Source of the DNA: Streptomyces sp. NBC_00820
Lineage (GTDB): Bacteria > Actinomycetota > Actinomycetes > Streptomycetales > Streptomycetaceae
Assembly (NCBI RefSeq): GCF_036347055.1
Contig: NZ_CP108882.1
Location: 558,001 to 622,000 of the forward strand
Length of the DNA: 64,000 nucleotides
Direction of reading: 5' to 3'
Made by a program: the position numbers and the translations under genes
The notes under the pieces: generated by a model
What the model was told of the DNA's origin: nothing
Seen by the model: the letters and a program-made list of their open reading frames with translations, nothing else
Database searches by the model: none
In this document: positions 28,678 to 38,097 of the stretch, piece after piece
Layout: every line of letters begins with the position of its first letter
Position numbering within the stretch: the first letter of the stretch is position 1

Positions 28678-30885
28678 ATGGCACTGCGCGACACCTCCCT
28701 CCCCGAGGCCGCGGGTCCCGTCCGCCACGCGGCGCTCCCCCTCGACCGGGCCGACCGCGACCGCCTGCTCGGCGGCGCGCACCACGACCCGCACGCGCTG
28801 CTGGGCGCGCACCCGGTGCCGGGCGGCACCCTGTTCCGGGCCCTGCGTCCGAACGCCCGCACCGTGAGCGTGCTGGTGGACGGGATGCGCAACAGCCTGG
28901 TCCCGCAGGGCGACGGGCTCTTCGCCGCCGTGCTGCCCTACGCGCAGATCCCCTCGTACCGGCTGCTCGTGGCGTACGACGACGGCGAACAGGAGGTGGA
29001 GGACCCCTACCGCTTCGTGCCCGCCCTCGGCGAGCTGGACCTGCATCTCGTCCGTGAGGGCCGGCACGAGCAGCTGTGGAAGGCGCTGGGCGCCGAGCCG
29101 ATGACCCACCAGGGGGTGGCCGGTACCCGGTTCACCGTGTGGGCGCCGAACGCACAAGGGGTCAGGGTCGCCGGGGACTTCACGTACTGGGACGGCACGC
29201 AGTACCCGATGCGTTCACTGGGCGCGTCCGGGGTGTGGGAGCTGTTCGTGCCGGGCGTCGGCGAGGGCGCCCGGTACAAGTTCGAGATCACGTCGCGCCA
29301 CGGCGGTCGCTTCCTGAAGGCGGACCCCATGGCCCGGCGCACGGAGATGCCGCCCGCGACCGCGTCCGTCGTCGCGGTGTCGCGGTACGAGTGGGACGAC
29401 GCCGACTGGATGGCCCATCGGGGCGACGCCCCGGTGCACGAGGCGCCGTTCTCGGTGTACGAGGTGCATCTGGCCTCCTGGCGACCCGGCTTGACGTATC
29501 GTCAGCTGGCTGACGAACTGCCCGCGTACGTGCGGGAGATGGGCTTCACGCATGTGGAGCTGATGCCGGTCGCCGGACACCCCTTCTCCGGCTCCTGGGG
29601 CTACCAGGTCACCTCGTACTACGCGCCGACGCCCCGCCTCGGCTCGCCCGACGACTTCAAGTACCTCGTCGACGCGCTGCACCGGGCCGGGATCGGCGTG
29701 ATCATGGACTGGGTACCGGCCCACTTCCCCAAGGACGACTGGGCGCTGGCCCGGTTCGACGGGGACCCGCTGTACGAGCCCGGGGACTCGCGGCGGGCCG
29801 AGCACCCGGACTGGGGGACGTACGAGTTCGACTTCGCCCGTACCGAGGTGCGCAACTTCCTCGTGGCGAACGCCGTGTACTGGTGCGAGGAGTTCCACAT
29901 CGACGGCCTGCGCGTCGACGCCGTCGCCTCGATGCTCTACCTCGACTACTCGCGCGACTCCGGTCAGTGGGAGCCGAACGTCTTCGGCGGGCGGGAGGAC
30001 CTGGGCGCGGTCGCCTTCCTGCAGGAGATGAACGCGACCGTCTACCGGCGCTGCCCCGGGGTGGTGACCATCGCCGAGGAGTCCACCGCCTGGGACGGGG
30101 TGACCCGGCCGACGGACAGCGGGGGCCTCGGGTTCGGGCTGAAGTGGAACATGGGCTGGATGCACGACTCGCTCCAGTACATCCAGCACGAGCCGGTGCA
30201 CCGCAAGTACCACCACCACGAGATGACCTTCTCGATGGTGTACGCCTACAGCGAGAACTACGTCCTGCCCATCTCCCACGACGAGGTCGTGCACGGCAAG
30301 CAGGCGCTGGTGTCGAAGATGCCGGGCGACTGGTGGCAGCGGCGCGCGAACCACCGCGCCTACCTGGGCTTCATGTGGGCCCACCCCGGCAAGCAACTCC
30401 TCTTCATGGGGCAGGAGTTCGCGCAGGGTGCGGAGTGGTCGGCGGAACACGGCCCCGAGTGGTGGCTGCTGGACGAGGACTACCACTCCGCGGGCGACCA
30501 CCGGGGTGTGCGGGAGCTGGTACGGGACCTGAACGCGCGGTACCGGGCCACGCCGGCGCTGTGGGAGCGGGACACCGACCCGGCGGCCTTCCGCTGGGTG
30601 CTGTGCGACGCGGCCGAGGACAACGTCTTCGCGTTCGTCCGCCACGACCGCACGGGCTCGCCCCTGCTGGCGGTGTCGAACTTCTCCCCGGTCGTCCGCC
30701 ACGACTACCTGCTGGGGGCCCCGGAGGGGGTCCCCGCCTGGCGGGAGGCGCTCAACACGGACGACCCGCGCTACGGCGGCGGGGGCGTGGACACCGGTGC
30801 CGCCGCGGCGCTCGCGCCGGAGGACGGGTTCCTGCGGGTGACGCTGCCGCCGCTGGCCACGGTCTGGCTGACGCCCGTGCGCTGA
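28678..30885 (+). CDS. glgB: 1,4-alpha-glucan branching enzyme GlgB
   Basis: The 735-aa protein starts at ATG 28678, 4 nt after the pep2 stop. Two N-terminal beta-sandwich modules come first ([20 protein letters not shown] and later [20 protein letters not shown], the latter a CBM48), then the GH13_9 barrel. Catalytic residues are D414 ([16 protein letters not shown]), E467 (IAEESTAW) and D535 ([10 protein letters not shown]). It introduces alpha-1,6 branches into the linear glucan made by GlgE. It ends the operon, followed by a long hairpin. glgE-treS-pep2-glgB is the complete GlgE pathway apart from trehalose supply. Confidence 0.96.
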   Translation: MALRDTSLPEAAGPVRHAALPLDRADRDRLLGGAHHDPHALLGAHPVPGGTLFRALRPNARTVSVLVDGMRNSLVPQGDGLFAAVLPYAQIPSYRLLVAYDDGEQEVEDPYRFVPALGELDLHLVREGRHEQLWKALGAEPMTHQGVAGTRFTVWAPNAQGVRVAGDFTYWDGTQYPMRSLGASGVWELFVPGVGEGARYKFEITSRHGGRFLKADPMARRTEMPPATASVVAVSRYEWDDADWMAHRGDAPVHEAPFSVYEVHLASWRPGLTYRQLADELPAYVREMGFTHVELMPVAGHPFSGSWGYQVTSYYAPTPRLGSPDDFKYLVDALHRAGIGVIMDWVPAHFPKDDWALARFDGDPLYEPGDSRRAEHPDWGTYEFDFARTEVRNFLVANAVYWCEEFHIDGLRVDAVASMLYLDYSRDSGQWEPNVFGGREDLGAVAFLQEMNATVYRRCPGVVTIAEESTAWDGVTRPTDSGGLGFGLKWNMGWMHDSLQYIQHEPVHRKYHHHEMTFSMVYAYSENYVLPISHDEVVHGKQALVSKMPGDWWQRRANHRAYLGFMWAHPGKQLLFMGQEFAQGAEWSAEHGPEWWLLDEDYHSAGDHRGVRELVRDLNARYRATPALWERDTDPAAFRWVLCDAAEDNVFAFVRHDRTGSPLLAVSNFSPVVRHDYLLGAPEGVPAWREALNTDDPRYGGGGVDTGAAAALAPEDGFLRVTLPPLATVWLTPVR

Positions 30886-30907
30886 CCTGCGGACAGCAGC
30901 GCCCGTT

Positions 30908-30949
30908 CCAGGGGCAGTCGGGGTCGTACGGACCCGTGACTGCCCCTGG
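30908..30949 (+). terminator. Terminator of the glgE-treS-pep2-glgB operon
   Basis: An outer 12-bp stem (CCAGGGGCAGTC with GACTGCCCCTGG) encloses an inner 5-bp stem GGGTC/GACCC, 22 nt after the glgB stop. The combined hairpin is long and very stable. Confidence 0.85.
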
Positions 30950-31142
30950 TGGCGTCCCCGGCGGTGTGCCGGGATCGGGCCGGGACGGCACCTCTCGGCC
31001 ACCGCCGGACACGCGCAGATCATCAGCCGATCACGACTTGCCTGTTCCGGGCCACGAAAGCGCTTCCCTGGGCTACATTCGAGCACCGCCGACGACGGAT
31101 CCGATCGGCAAAGTCACCCTCCGTACACCCGGGAGCAGTGCA

Positions 31143-33047
31143 ATGCGCGACGACGACCTCGCTCCACCGGCCGTCCCGCCGCTCACCGGCGGGCTCGCCG
31201 ACACCGTCTTCGAGACCGCGGACCGCGACCCCACCCTGCCGCTGCTCGCGCGGCGCCGGGACCCGTCCTCCGAGGAGTGGGAGGAGGTGACGGCGGTCGA
31301 GCTGCGCGACGAAGTGGTCGACGTGGCCAAGGGGTTGGTCGCCGCGGGGATCTCGCCGGGCCACCGCGTGGCGATGATGGCCCGTACCCGCCACGAGTGG
31401 ACGGTACTGGCGCACGCGCTGTGGACGCTCGGCGCGGAGGTCGTCCCCGTCCATCCGACGTCGTCGCGCGAGCAGGTGGAGTGGATCCTTCGGGACGCCG
31501 GCTGTGTGGCCGTGGCGGTCGAGGACGAGCAGGGCGCCATGACCGTCGGCACGGTGTGCGCGGCGCTCCCCCGGCTCCAGCACGTGTGGCAACTGGACGC
31601 GGGCGCACTCGCCCAGCTCACCGAGCGGGGCGCGATCATCCCGCTGACCACGGTGGAGTCGTTGCGCCGGATCGTGCTGCCGGACTCGACGGCGGCCGTC
31701 GCCTACACCTCCGGCACCTCGGGACGGCCGCTGGGCTGTGCGCTGAGCCACCGGAACCTGGCCTATCCCTGCGACACCCTGCTGGCCGGCTGGGGCCACA
31801 CCGCGGCGCCGGCCGGTGAACGGCCGTCGATACTGGCGTTCCTGCCGTTCTCACACGTGTACGGGATCATGGTCCAGCAGATGTGCCTGCGGGGCGGGAT
31901 CCTGATGGCACACGAGCCGGAGATGAACGAGGCCTCACTGGCCTCGGCACTGCGCTCCTTCCGGCCGACGTACGTGTACGGGGTGCCGTCGGTGTTCGAG
32001 AAGCTGTACAAGACCTTCCTGCGTACGGCCCAACAGGCGGGCCGGGGTGCGGTGTTCGAGCGGGCGGCGCAGACGGCGCGGGACTTCGCGGAGGCGGAGG
32101 AGCGCCGCCGGCTGGGCAGCGGACCTGGCCCCAACCTGGAACTCCGCCTCCAGCACGCCCTGTACGAGCGGACGGTGTACCGCAAGCTGCGCTCGGCGTT
32201 CGGCGGGCGCGCGCTGCGGGGCTCGTCGGGCGGCTCCTCGCTCAGCCGGGAGATGTCCCTGTTCTACGAGGGCATCGGCATGGCCATCGGCGACGGGTAC
32301 GGGCTGACCGAGACCGCCGGCGGGATCACGGTGCAGCCGCTCGGGCGGGGGAAGTCGGGGACGGTGGGCGTGCCGGTGCCGGGGACCGAGATCCAGGTGG
32401 CCGACGACGGGGAGATCCTGGTGCGCGGGCCGTCGGTGTTCCAGGGCTACATCGGTGACGAGGCGCGCACCCGGGCCGTGCTGCACAGCGGCTGGCTGGC
32501 CACCGGGGACATCGGCCAGCTGGACTCCGAGGGCTATCTGACGATCACCGGACGCAAGAAGGACGTCCTCGTCACCAGCAGCGGCAAGAGCGTGGCGCCG
32601 GCGCCGCTGGAGCAGCGGCTGCGCATGCATCCACTGGTCCACCAGGCGGTGGTCGTCGGCGACGACCGGCCGTGCGTGGGGGCGCTGATCACCCTGGATC
32701 CGGAGTTCCTCACGCACTGGCGGGGCGCGCTGGCCCTCCAGGGGGACTCCGCGGGCCGGGAGAGCCGCGAGGAGAGCGCGCTGCGGGAGGAGCTCGGCCG
32801 GGCCATCGCCTCGGCCAACAGTTCGGTGTCCCGGGCGGAGTCCATCCGGGTCTACCGGGTTGTCCAGGAACCCTTCGGCCCGGACAACGGCCTGCTGACC
32901 CCGTCCCTGAAGCTGCGCCGTGACGCCATCGCGCGGTACTACGCCGCCGAGATCGACGCGATGTACGAGGCGCGCTCCCGCGCGATACGGCGGCCGACCC
33001 CGCAGGAACCGGCCGACTGGGACGAGCCGGACGACGTCTTCCGGTAG
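31143..33047 (+). CDS. AMP-dependent long-chain acyl-CoA synthetase-like enzyme (FadD15-like)
   Basis: ATG 31143 gives 634 aa of the ANL adenylation superfamily. The opening VELRDEVVDVAKGLVAAGIS and GHRVAMMARTRHEWTVLAHA are typical of FadD15-like long-chain ligases. Motif A3 reads YTSGTSGRPLGCALSHRNL: the usual Lys of TSGTTGxPKG is Leu. The motif YGLTETAGG, the GWLATGDIG hinge partner, the hinge GRKKDVLVTSSGK and the A10 lysine in LTPSLKLRRDAI are present, so adenylation remains plausible. It would activate a fatty or aryl acid as the CoA ester. The gene is monocistronic, with a 257-bp leader after the glgB terminator. Confidence 0.9.
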   Translation: MRDDDLAPPAVPPLTGGLADTVFETADRDPTLPLLARRRDPSSEEWEEVTAVELRDEVVDVAKGLVAAGISPGHRVAMMARTRHEWTVLAHALWTLGAEVVPVHPTSSREQVEWILRDAGCVAVAVEDEQGAMTVGTVCAALPRLQHVWQLDAGALAQLTERGAIIPLTTVESLRRIVLPDSTAAVAYTSGTSGRPLGCALSHRNLAYPCDTLLAGWGHTAAPAGERPSILAFLPFSHVYGIMVQQMCLRGGILMAHEPEMNEASLASALRSFRPTYVYGVPSVFEKLYKTFLRTAQQAGRGAVFERAAQTARDFAEAEERRRLGSGPGPNLELRLQHALYERTVYRKLRSAFGGRALRGSSGGSSLSREMSLFYEGIGMAIGDGYGLTETAGGITVQPLGRGKSGTVGVPVPGTEIQVADDGEILVRGPSVFQGYIGDEARTRAVLHSGWLATGDIGQLDSEGYLTITGRKKDVLVTSSGKSVAPAPLEQRLRMHPLVHQAVVVGDDRPCVGALITLDPEFLTHWRGALALQGDSAGRESREESALREELGRAIASANSSVSRAESIRVYRVVQEPFGPDNGLLTPSLKLRRDAIARYYAAEIDAMYEARSRAIRRPTPQEPADWDEPDDVFR

Positions 33048-33223
33048 ACCGGGCGGCCTCTTCCGGCGGAAGGGATCACCGGTCCGGAGGATCACCGGCG
33101 CGGTGGGCGCTTACCCGGCCCTGGTGTGGGAACCCGCAGCGTGGGGAGTGATCCGCGACGCCGACCGCCCCGTCCGTATCAGGTCGAGCCGCTCCCTCAC
33201 GGCCGGGGCCGGAGAAACACGAG

Positions 33224-33658
33224 ATGCCGACGGAGCCGCGCAGGGACGACACATCTTCCTCGGAGGAGCGGTACGAGTGTGCGTACGCCTTTCCGGGCGA
33301 GCTGCGCAACGTCACGGGCGCGCGGCTCGCCGCGGAGGCGTTCCTGCGCTCCCTCGCGCGGCGGGCGCCGCCCGGCGCGCCCGAGTACTGGGACGACATC
33401 CTGCTGGTCGTCACGGAACTGGCCGCCAACGCGATCCAGTACGCGCCCGGACCGTTCGGGCTGCGGATGCGCCGCACCTTCGACGGGGTGCACGTGACGA
33501 TGCACGACACCAGCCGGGTCCGGCCGGAGCCGCGGCCGTTCCGCCCGAGCGCGGGCGGCGGCGGTATCGGCTGGCACCTGGTGCGCACCCTGAGCGATCA
33601 GGTGAGCGTGGTCGTGGAGGACCACGGCAAGGACATCCACGTCTTCCTCCCCTGGTGA
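33224..33658 (+). CDS. RsbW-like ATP-binding (serine/threonine kinase-type anti-sigma) protein
   Basis: ATG 33224 follows GGAGAAACACGAG and gives 144 aa, a single HATPase_c domain. The N-box is WDDILLVVTELAANAIQYAP with the magnesium-binding Asn, the G1-like strand is GVHVTMHDTSRVRP, and the G2 box is GGGGIGWHLVRTLSDQV. These are intact, in contrast to the degenerate relative at 22323-22859. Streptomyces encode dozens of these; most bind SigB-class sigma factors or anti-anti-sigma partners. No partner gene is adjacent, so the target is unknown; the SigF-type factor at 17850-18644 is one candidate. Confidence 0.87.
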   Translation: MPTEPRRDDTSSSEERYECAYAFPGELRNVTGARLAAEAFLRSLARRAPPGAPEYWDDILLVVTELAANAIQYAPGPFGLRMRRTFDGVHVTMHDTSRVRPEPRPFRPSAGGGGIGWHLVRTLSDQVSVVVEDHGKDIHVFLPW

Positions 33659-33896
33659 CCGGCGCGCGGTCCGCCCGCGGCCCCGGACGCCGGTCGGGCG
33701 TACGCACGCGCGAAAGCTCGTCCGGGCGATTCCCGGATGGCGTGTCCGGTGCGGGGGCATGCTGGTGCCCGCGCGTTCGTCTGCCTGCCGCGGCCGGCTG
33801 GCGGAACGGCCCGGGCCACGGTGGGATCGGTGTGGCGGCGACGGTCCAGGGCATGCGAACGGCGTCGAGTCGGACCGCCTGGAGCCAGAGAGAGGG

Positions 33897-35276
33897 ATGA
33901 ACACCGTGACACGACCCAGGATCCTGGTGGTGGGTGCGGGCTTCGCCGGAGTCGAGTGCGTCCGCCGTCTGGAGCGTGAACTAGCGCCGGGCGAAGCGGA
34001 CGTCACGCTGGTGACGCCGTACTCCTACCAGCTGTACCTTCCGCTGCTGCCCCAGGTCGCCTCCGGCGTCCTCACCCCGCAGTCCATCGCCCTCTCGCTG
34101 CGCCGCAGCGAGAAGTACCGCACCCGGATCATCCCGGGCGGCGCGATCGGCGTGGACCCGGAGGCCAAGGTCTGCGTCATCCGCACCATCACCGACGAGA
34201 TCGTCAACGAACCCTACGACTACCTGGTGCTGACACCGGGCAGCGTGACCCGCACCTTCGACATCCCGGGCCTGGCCGAACACGCCATCGGCATGAAGAC
34301 CCTCGCCGAGGCCGCCTACGTCCGCGACCACGTCATCTCCCAGCTGGACCTCGCCGACGCCAGCGGCGACCCGGCCGAACGCGAGGCACGGCTGCAGTTC
34401 GTGGTGGTCGGCGGAGGGTACGCGGGCACCGAGACCGCGGCCTGCCTGCAGCGCCTGACCCACGCCGCCGTCAAGCGCTACCCCCGCCTGGACCCGGGTC
34501 TGATCAAGTGGCACCTGATCGACATCGCGCCGAAGCTCATGCCCGAACTGGGCGACCGGCTCGGCCGCAGCGCGATGGAGATCCTGCGCCGGCGCGGCAT
34601 CGACGTCTCGCTGGGCGTGTCGGTCGAGAAGGTGAGCGAGGACTCGGTCACCTTCACCGACGGCCGGGTCGTCCCGACGCACACACTGATCTGGACGGCC
34701 GGCGTGGTCGGCAGCCCCCTGATCGACACGTTCGACGCGAAGAAGGTCCGCGGGCGGCTCGCGGTCACCCCGGAGATGACCGTGCCCGGCCACGACGGGG
34801 TGTTCGCGCTCGGCGACGCCGCGGCGGTGCCCGACCTGGCCAAGCACGAGGAGGGGGCGGTCTGCCCGCCCACCGCCCAGCACGCGATGCGGCAGGGCAG
34901 GAGGGCCGCGCAGAACGTCATCGCCGCGCTGCGCGGCGAGCCGCTCCAGCCGTACGTCCACACGGACCTGGGACTCGTCGTCGACCTCGGCGGCAAGGAC
35001 GCCGTCTCCAAGCCGCTCGGCATCGAACTGCGCGGGCTGCTCGCGCAGATCGTGGCCCGCGGCTACCACTGGTCCGCGCTGCGCACCAACGTCGCCAAGA
35101 TCCGGGTCCTGGTCAACTGGCTGCTGAACGCGGTCGCCGGCGACGACTTCGTCCGCACCGGCTTCCAGCGGGGCAGGCCCGCCCGCCTGAAGGACTTCGA
35201 GTACACCGACTCCTACCTGACGCCCGAGCAGGTCCGCGCCGAGGTACGGGAGAGCCAGGGCACCGAACGTTCCTGA
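33897..35276 (+). CDS. Type II NADH dehydrogenase-like FAD oxidoreductase
   Basis: From ATG 33897, with a purine-rich GAGAGAGGG directly before it, the protein is 459 aa. FAD binding is shown by RILVVGAGFAGVECVRRLER at residues 8-27, NAD(P)H binding by LQFVVVGGGYAGTETAACLQ at about 165-184, and the second FAD motif by GVFALGDAAAVPD. YSYQLYLPLLPQVASG is the usual quinone/FAD site region of NDH-2. The C-terminal amphipathic part (LVNWLLNAVAGDDFVRTGF) fits membrane attachment. It would oxidise NADH to feed the quinone pool without proton pumping. A short hairpin (35287-35300) follows. Confidence 0.88.
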   Translation: MNTVTRPRILVVGAGFAGVECVRRLERELAPGEADVTLVTPYSYQLYLPLLPQVASGVLTPQSIALSLRRSEKYRTRIIPGGAIGVDPEAKVCVIRTITDEIVNEPYDYLVLTPGSVTRTFDIPGLAEHAIGMKTLAEAAYVRDHVISQLDLADASGDPAEREARLQFVVVGGGYAGTETAACLQRLTHAAVKRYPRLDPGLIKWHLIDIAPKLMPELGDRLGRSAMEILRRRGIDVSLGVSVEKVSEDSVTFTDGRVVPTHTLIWTAGVVGSPLIDTFDAKKVRGRLAVTPEMTVPGHDGVFALGDAAAVPDLAKHEEGAVCPPTAQHAMRQGRRAAQNVIAALRGEPLQPYVHTDLGLVVDLGGKDAVSKPLGIELRGLLAQIVARGYHWSALRTNVAKIRVLVNWLLNAVAGDDFVRTGFQRGRPARLKDFEYTDSYLTPEQVRAEVRESQGTERS

Positions 35277-35286
35277 CACGCCCGGA

Positions 35287-35300
35287 ACCACCTGGGTGGT
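35287..35300 (+). terminator. Short hairpin after the NADH dehydrogenase-like gene
   Basis: ACCACC and GGTGGT form a 6-bp stem with a 2-nt centre 11 nt after the stop codon. It is small, so termination here may be partial. Confidence 0.35.
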
Positions 35301-35393
35301 GTGACCCGGATCACCGGCGAACGTCGATCATTCGCGGGAGGGCCGGCGGTCTTCATCGGTGACCAGAACACGTCACACGAAGGAGACGCCGGC

Positions 35394-35495
35394 ATGGCCG
35401 AGATGGAGCTGGTCGCCTGGCCGAAGTCCGAGCACGGTCTCGGGCACGGGCACGCCAACGCGCTCGTGGCGCACACGCTGGCCCAAAGCAGGTAA
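35394..35495 (+). CDS. 33-aa small protein with a strong ribosome binding site
   Basis: ATG 35394 is preceded by AAGGAGACGCCGGC, one of the best Shine-Dalgarno matches in the window, and the frame runs to TAA, a rare stop in this genome. The peptide begins MAEMELVAWPKSEHGLGHGH and ends NALVAHTLAQSR. It has no membrane segment or signal peptide, four His residues in the middle (HGLGHGH and AH) and no Cys. I do not recognise it. It lies 66 nt upstream of the FUSC gene start, so it could be a separate small protein or a leader peptide for that gene. Confidence 0.6.
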   Translation: MAEMELVAWPKSEHGLGHGHANALVAHTLAQSR

Positions 35496-35560
35496 CCGGC
35501 ACCCGCCGTGCCATGCTGGACCGGAGATCACTTTCGGAACGGGAGAGAGAGCGCGGCGGC

Positions 35561-37831
35561 GTGAGGGCACTGAGCCGAGCGGTGCGGGTGGGCCTGTGGG
35601 ACCGGATCGCGGCGTCCGATCCCGGTCTGCTCAGGCTCACCGCGGGCATGCGCAACATGTTCTCCGTCGCGCTCACCCTCGGCGTGCTGGCCGCGCTGCA
35701 GGTACCGGTGCCCCAGCTGGTCGCGGGCGCCATGACGGCGATGGCCGCGACCTTCGCCATCCGGGAGAAGCACCCGGCCGCGCAGGCCGTCACCCTCGCG
35801 CTCAGCGTGCCCGTGGCGTTCGCCTCGATCTCGCTGGGGGCGCTGCTGAACCGGTGGCCGGTGGCGAGCGACATGTGCTTCGTCCTGATCATCTTCGGCG
35901 CCGTCTACAGCCGCCGCTTCGGCGAGCGCGGCACGGCGCTCGGGGTGATCGTCTTCCAGATCTACTTCGTGGCGCTGTTCGTCGGGGCGACCATCCCCTC
36001 GCTGCCCGCCCTCAGCCTCGTCATCGCCGTCGCGTTCGGCTGCAGCGCCCTCGCCCGGTTCGTGCTGCTGCCGCAGACCCCGGCGGGCACGCTGGACCGG
36101 CTGCGGCGGGCCTTCCGGGCGCGGCTCGGCCAGTTGATCGCCATTCAGGCCGAGCTTCTGGACGCCGAGCCCGAGGACGTGGACAAGGTCCTCAAGGACC
36201 TGCGCACCAGCACCGCCCGCCTGCACGAGACGGCACTGGAGATCCAGGGCCGTCTGGACTACAGCGTCCCCGACCCCGCGGTGGCACGGCTGCTGGAGCG
36301 CCGGATCGCCGACGCCGAGATCGCCGGGGAGCGGCTCGGGCTGATGCTGCTCACCGCGCGCAGTGCCGAGCGCACCAACACCCTCACCCTGCACCTGCCG
36401 GGCGCCCACCTGAAGATCGGCGAGATGCCGGTGCGGGAGGAGGCGCGGACCAAGCTGCGCCGGGACCTGGAGGCGCTGCGCCTGCTGGTGCTGCGGCCGG
36501 CCGGCGAGGCCTCGGGGACGGCGCTGGCGCAGGTCCGCAACCGGCTGCTCGGATACCGCGAGGAAGGGAACCTGCCGAAGGCCTCCCCGCCCGTGCAGGA
36601 CGTGTTCCGGGGCCTCGGCGAGGCCACGCGGGCCGTGCTCGGGCTGCGGACCGCGCTGGAGGGGGCGCAGGACGAGTCCGACGACAGCCCGGAGACGGCC
36701 CGCTCCCGCGAGGAGCTCGACGCCGAGAACGCCGCCATCGAGGGCAGCGAGGAGACCGAGCCGGAACCGGCCGGACTGCAGCGGCTCACCACCCGGTCCG
36801 CCGTCCAGGTGGCGGTGGGTTCCGCGCTGGCGATCGGCGCGGGTGAGCTGCTGTCCAGCAGGCGCTGGTACTGGGCGGTGCTGACCTGCTGGATCGTGTT
36901 CGTCAACACCGTGTCCACCGGCGAGATCCTGGTGAAGGGGTACCGCCGGGTGCTCGGCACGGTCCTCGGCGTGGTGGCCGGTGTCGGGCTGGCCGGGCTG
37001 GTCGGGCACCACACGTGGACGGCGTTCGCGCTGGTGCTGGTGTGCATCTTCGCGATGTTCTACACCGCACCCCTGTCCTACACACTGCTGTCGTTCTTCG
37101 TGACGGCCGCCCTGGGACTGCTGTACACGCTTCTCAACACCTACAGCATGGCGGTGCTGCTGCTGCGCGTGGAGGAGACGGTGCTGGGCGCGGTCTGCGG
37201 AGTGCTGGCCGCGGTGCTGGTGCTGCCGGTCGACACCGACCGGCACACCAACGAGCTGCTCGCCGACGTCCTCGACAAGCTCGCGGACGTCACGCGGGCC
37301 GCCGTGGACCAGCTCAGCGGTACGCCGCACACCGATCTGGTGGACAAGGCGCGCGACCTGGACCAGGCACTGGCCGATCTGCGGGCGGCCACACAGCCGC
37401 TGACGCACCCGATCACCCCGATGCGCACGCGCCGGGACACCGTGCGCTACCTGGTGGCACTGCTGGAGACCTGCGCGTACCACGCGCGTGCGCTCGCGGC
37501 CACCGCCGAGCTGCTGCCGAGCAACCCGTCGATCGCGGCGGACCCACGGCTGCGCGGGGTGTGCCGGCGAATCCTGCACAACATCGAGGCGATCGCCGCG
37601 CACGTCCGGGACCCGCACTCCACGGCCGAGCTGGAGACCGGTCCGAGCATCGCGTCGATGCTGGAGCCGGGCACCCTGGGCTCGCCGCGCTACGGCCGGG
37701 TGACCGACCGGGTACTGCGGCACCTCCAGCGGCTGGACGAGGCGGTCTCGGGCCTGGCCCGCCCGCTCGGCATCAGCGTGGCGCGGCCGGAGAAGGCGAA
37801 GGAGCGAGCCGAAGTGAAACAGGTCACGTGA
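35561..37831 (+). CDS. FUSC-family (aromatic acid exporter-like) membrane protein
   Basis: I start at GTG 35561, behind GGGAGAGAGAG; ATG 35513 would add 16 hydrophilic residues but lacks a ribosome binding site. The protein is then 756 aa. It has two membrane halves: five to six helices near residues 30-185 (VALTLGVLAALQVPVPQLVA, LIIFGAVYSRRFG, VIVFQIYFVALFVGATIPSL, LVIAVAFGCSALARFVLL) and six near 420-570 (WYWAVLTCWIVFVNTVSTGE, VLGTVLGVVAGVGLAGLVG, ALVLVCIFAMFYTAPLSYTL). Between and after lie long helical cytoplasmic regions. This is the FUSC/AaeB-YccS arrangement, thought to export aromatic or toxic compounds. The substrate is unknown. Confidence 0.88.
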   Translation: MRALSRAVRVGLWDRIAASDPGLLRLTAGMRNMFSVALTLGVLAALQVPVPQLVAGAMTAMAATFAIREKHPAAQAVTLALSVPVAFASISLGALLNRWPVASDMCFVLIIFGAVYSRRFGERGTALGVIVFQIYFVALFVGATIPSLPALSLVIAVAFGCSALARFVLLPQTPAGTLDRLRRAFRARLGQLIAIQAELLDAEPEDVDKVLKDLRTSTARLHETALEIQGRLDYSVPDPAVARLLERRIADAEIAGERLGLMLLTARSAERTNTLTLHLPGAHLKIGEMPVREEARTKLRRDLEALRLLVLRPAGEASGTALAQVRNRLLGYREEGNLPKASPPVQDVFRGLGEATRAVLGLRTALEGAQDESDDSPETARSREELDAENAAIEGSEETEPEPAGLQRLTTRSAVQVAVGSALAIGAGELLSSRRWYWAVLTCWIVFVNTVSTGEILVKGYRRVLGTVLGVVAGVGLAGLVGHHTWTAFALVLVCIFAMFYTAPLSYTLLSFFVTAALGLLYTLLNTYSMAVLLLRVEETVLGAVCGVLAAVLVLPVDTDRHTNELLADVLDKLADVTRAAVDQLSGTPHTDLVDKARDLDQALADLRAATQPLTHPITPMRTRRDTVRYLVALLETCAYHARALAATAELLPSNPSIAADPRLRGVCRRILHNIEAIAAHVRDPHSTAELETGPSIASMLEPGTLGSPRYGRVTDRVLRHLQRLDEAVSGLARPLGISVARPEKAKERAEVKQVT

Positions 37832-37842
37832 CCCGTTACTGC

Positions 37843-37976
37843 TTGCGCGGGTGCCGGGCAGGTGGTTTATCGTTCACCCATAAGTGGTGGCGGAGTGAAC
37901 CGGTTCCGTCCGCGCGTCCTTCGCCCATCACCGCATACGGCCCTGGCTGGTTTCCCCCGTCCAGCCAGGGCTTTTT
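37843..37976 (+). ncRNA. Possible short transcript between the FUSC and cNMP genes
   Basis: TTGCGC (37843-37848) is followed after 17 nt by TTTATC (37866-37871), a possible sigma-70-type promoter with a weak -10 box. About 70 nt further on is a perfect intrinsic terminator (37940-37976). Between them are an inverted GTTCAC/GTGAAC pair (37872-37906) and no convincing reading frame. This would give a transcript of about 95 nt. Equally, the terminator may simply serve the FUSC gene, which ends 109 nt before it. Confidence 0.3.
37940..37976 (+). terminator. Intrinsic terminator with U-tract
   Basis: GCCCTGGCTGG and CCAGCCAGGGC form a perfect 11-bp stem around a 10-nt loop and are followed at once by TTTTT. 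Such a canonical U-tract is unusual in this GC-rich background. Confidence 0.93.
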
Positions 37977-38097
37977 CATGCCTCCGGCACAGACGGCCAC
38001 CCGGAACCCGGACCTTCGAGGTGCCCGGTCCGGCGGCAGCGGCTGAAATGGGCTTAGGGAAAGCACCCGAACCGCTGCCGGCGAGGAGCCCCGCGCC

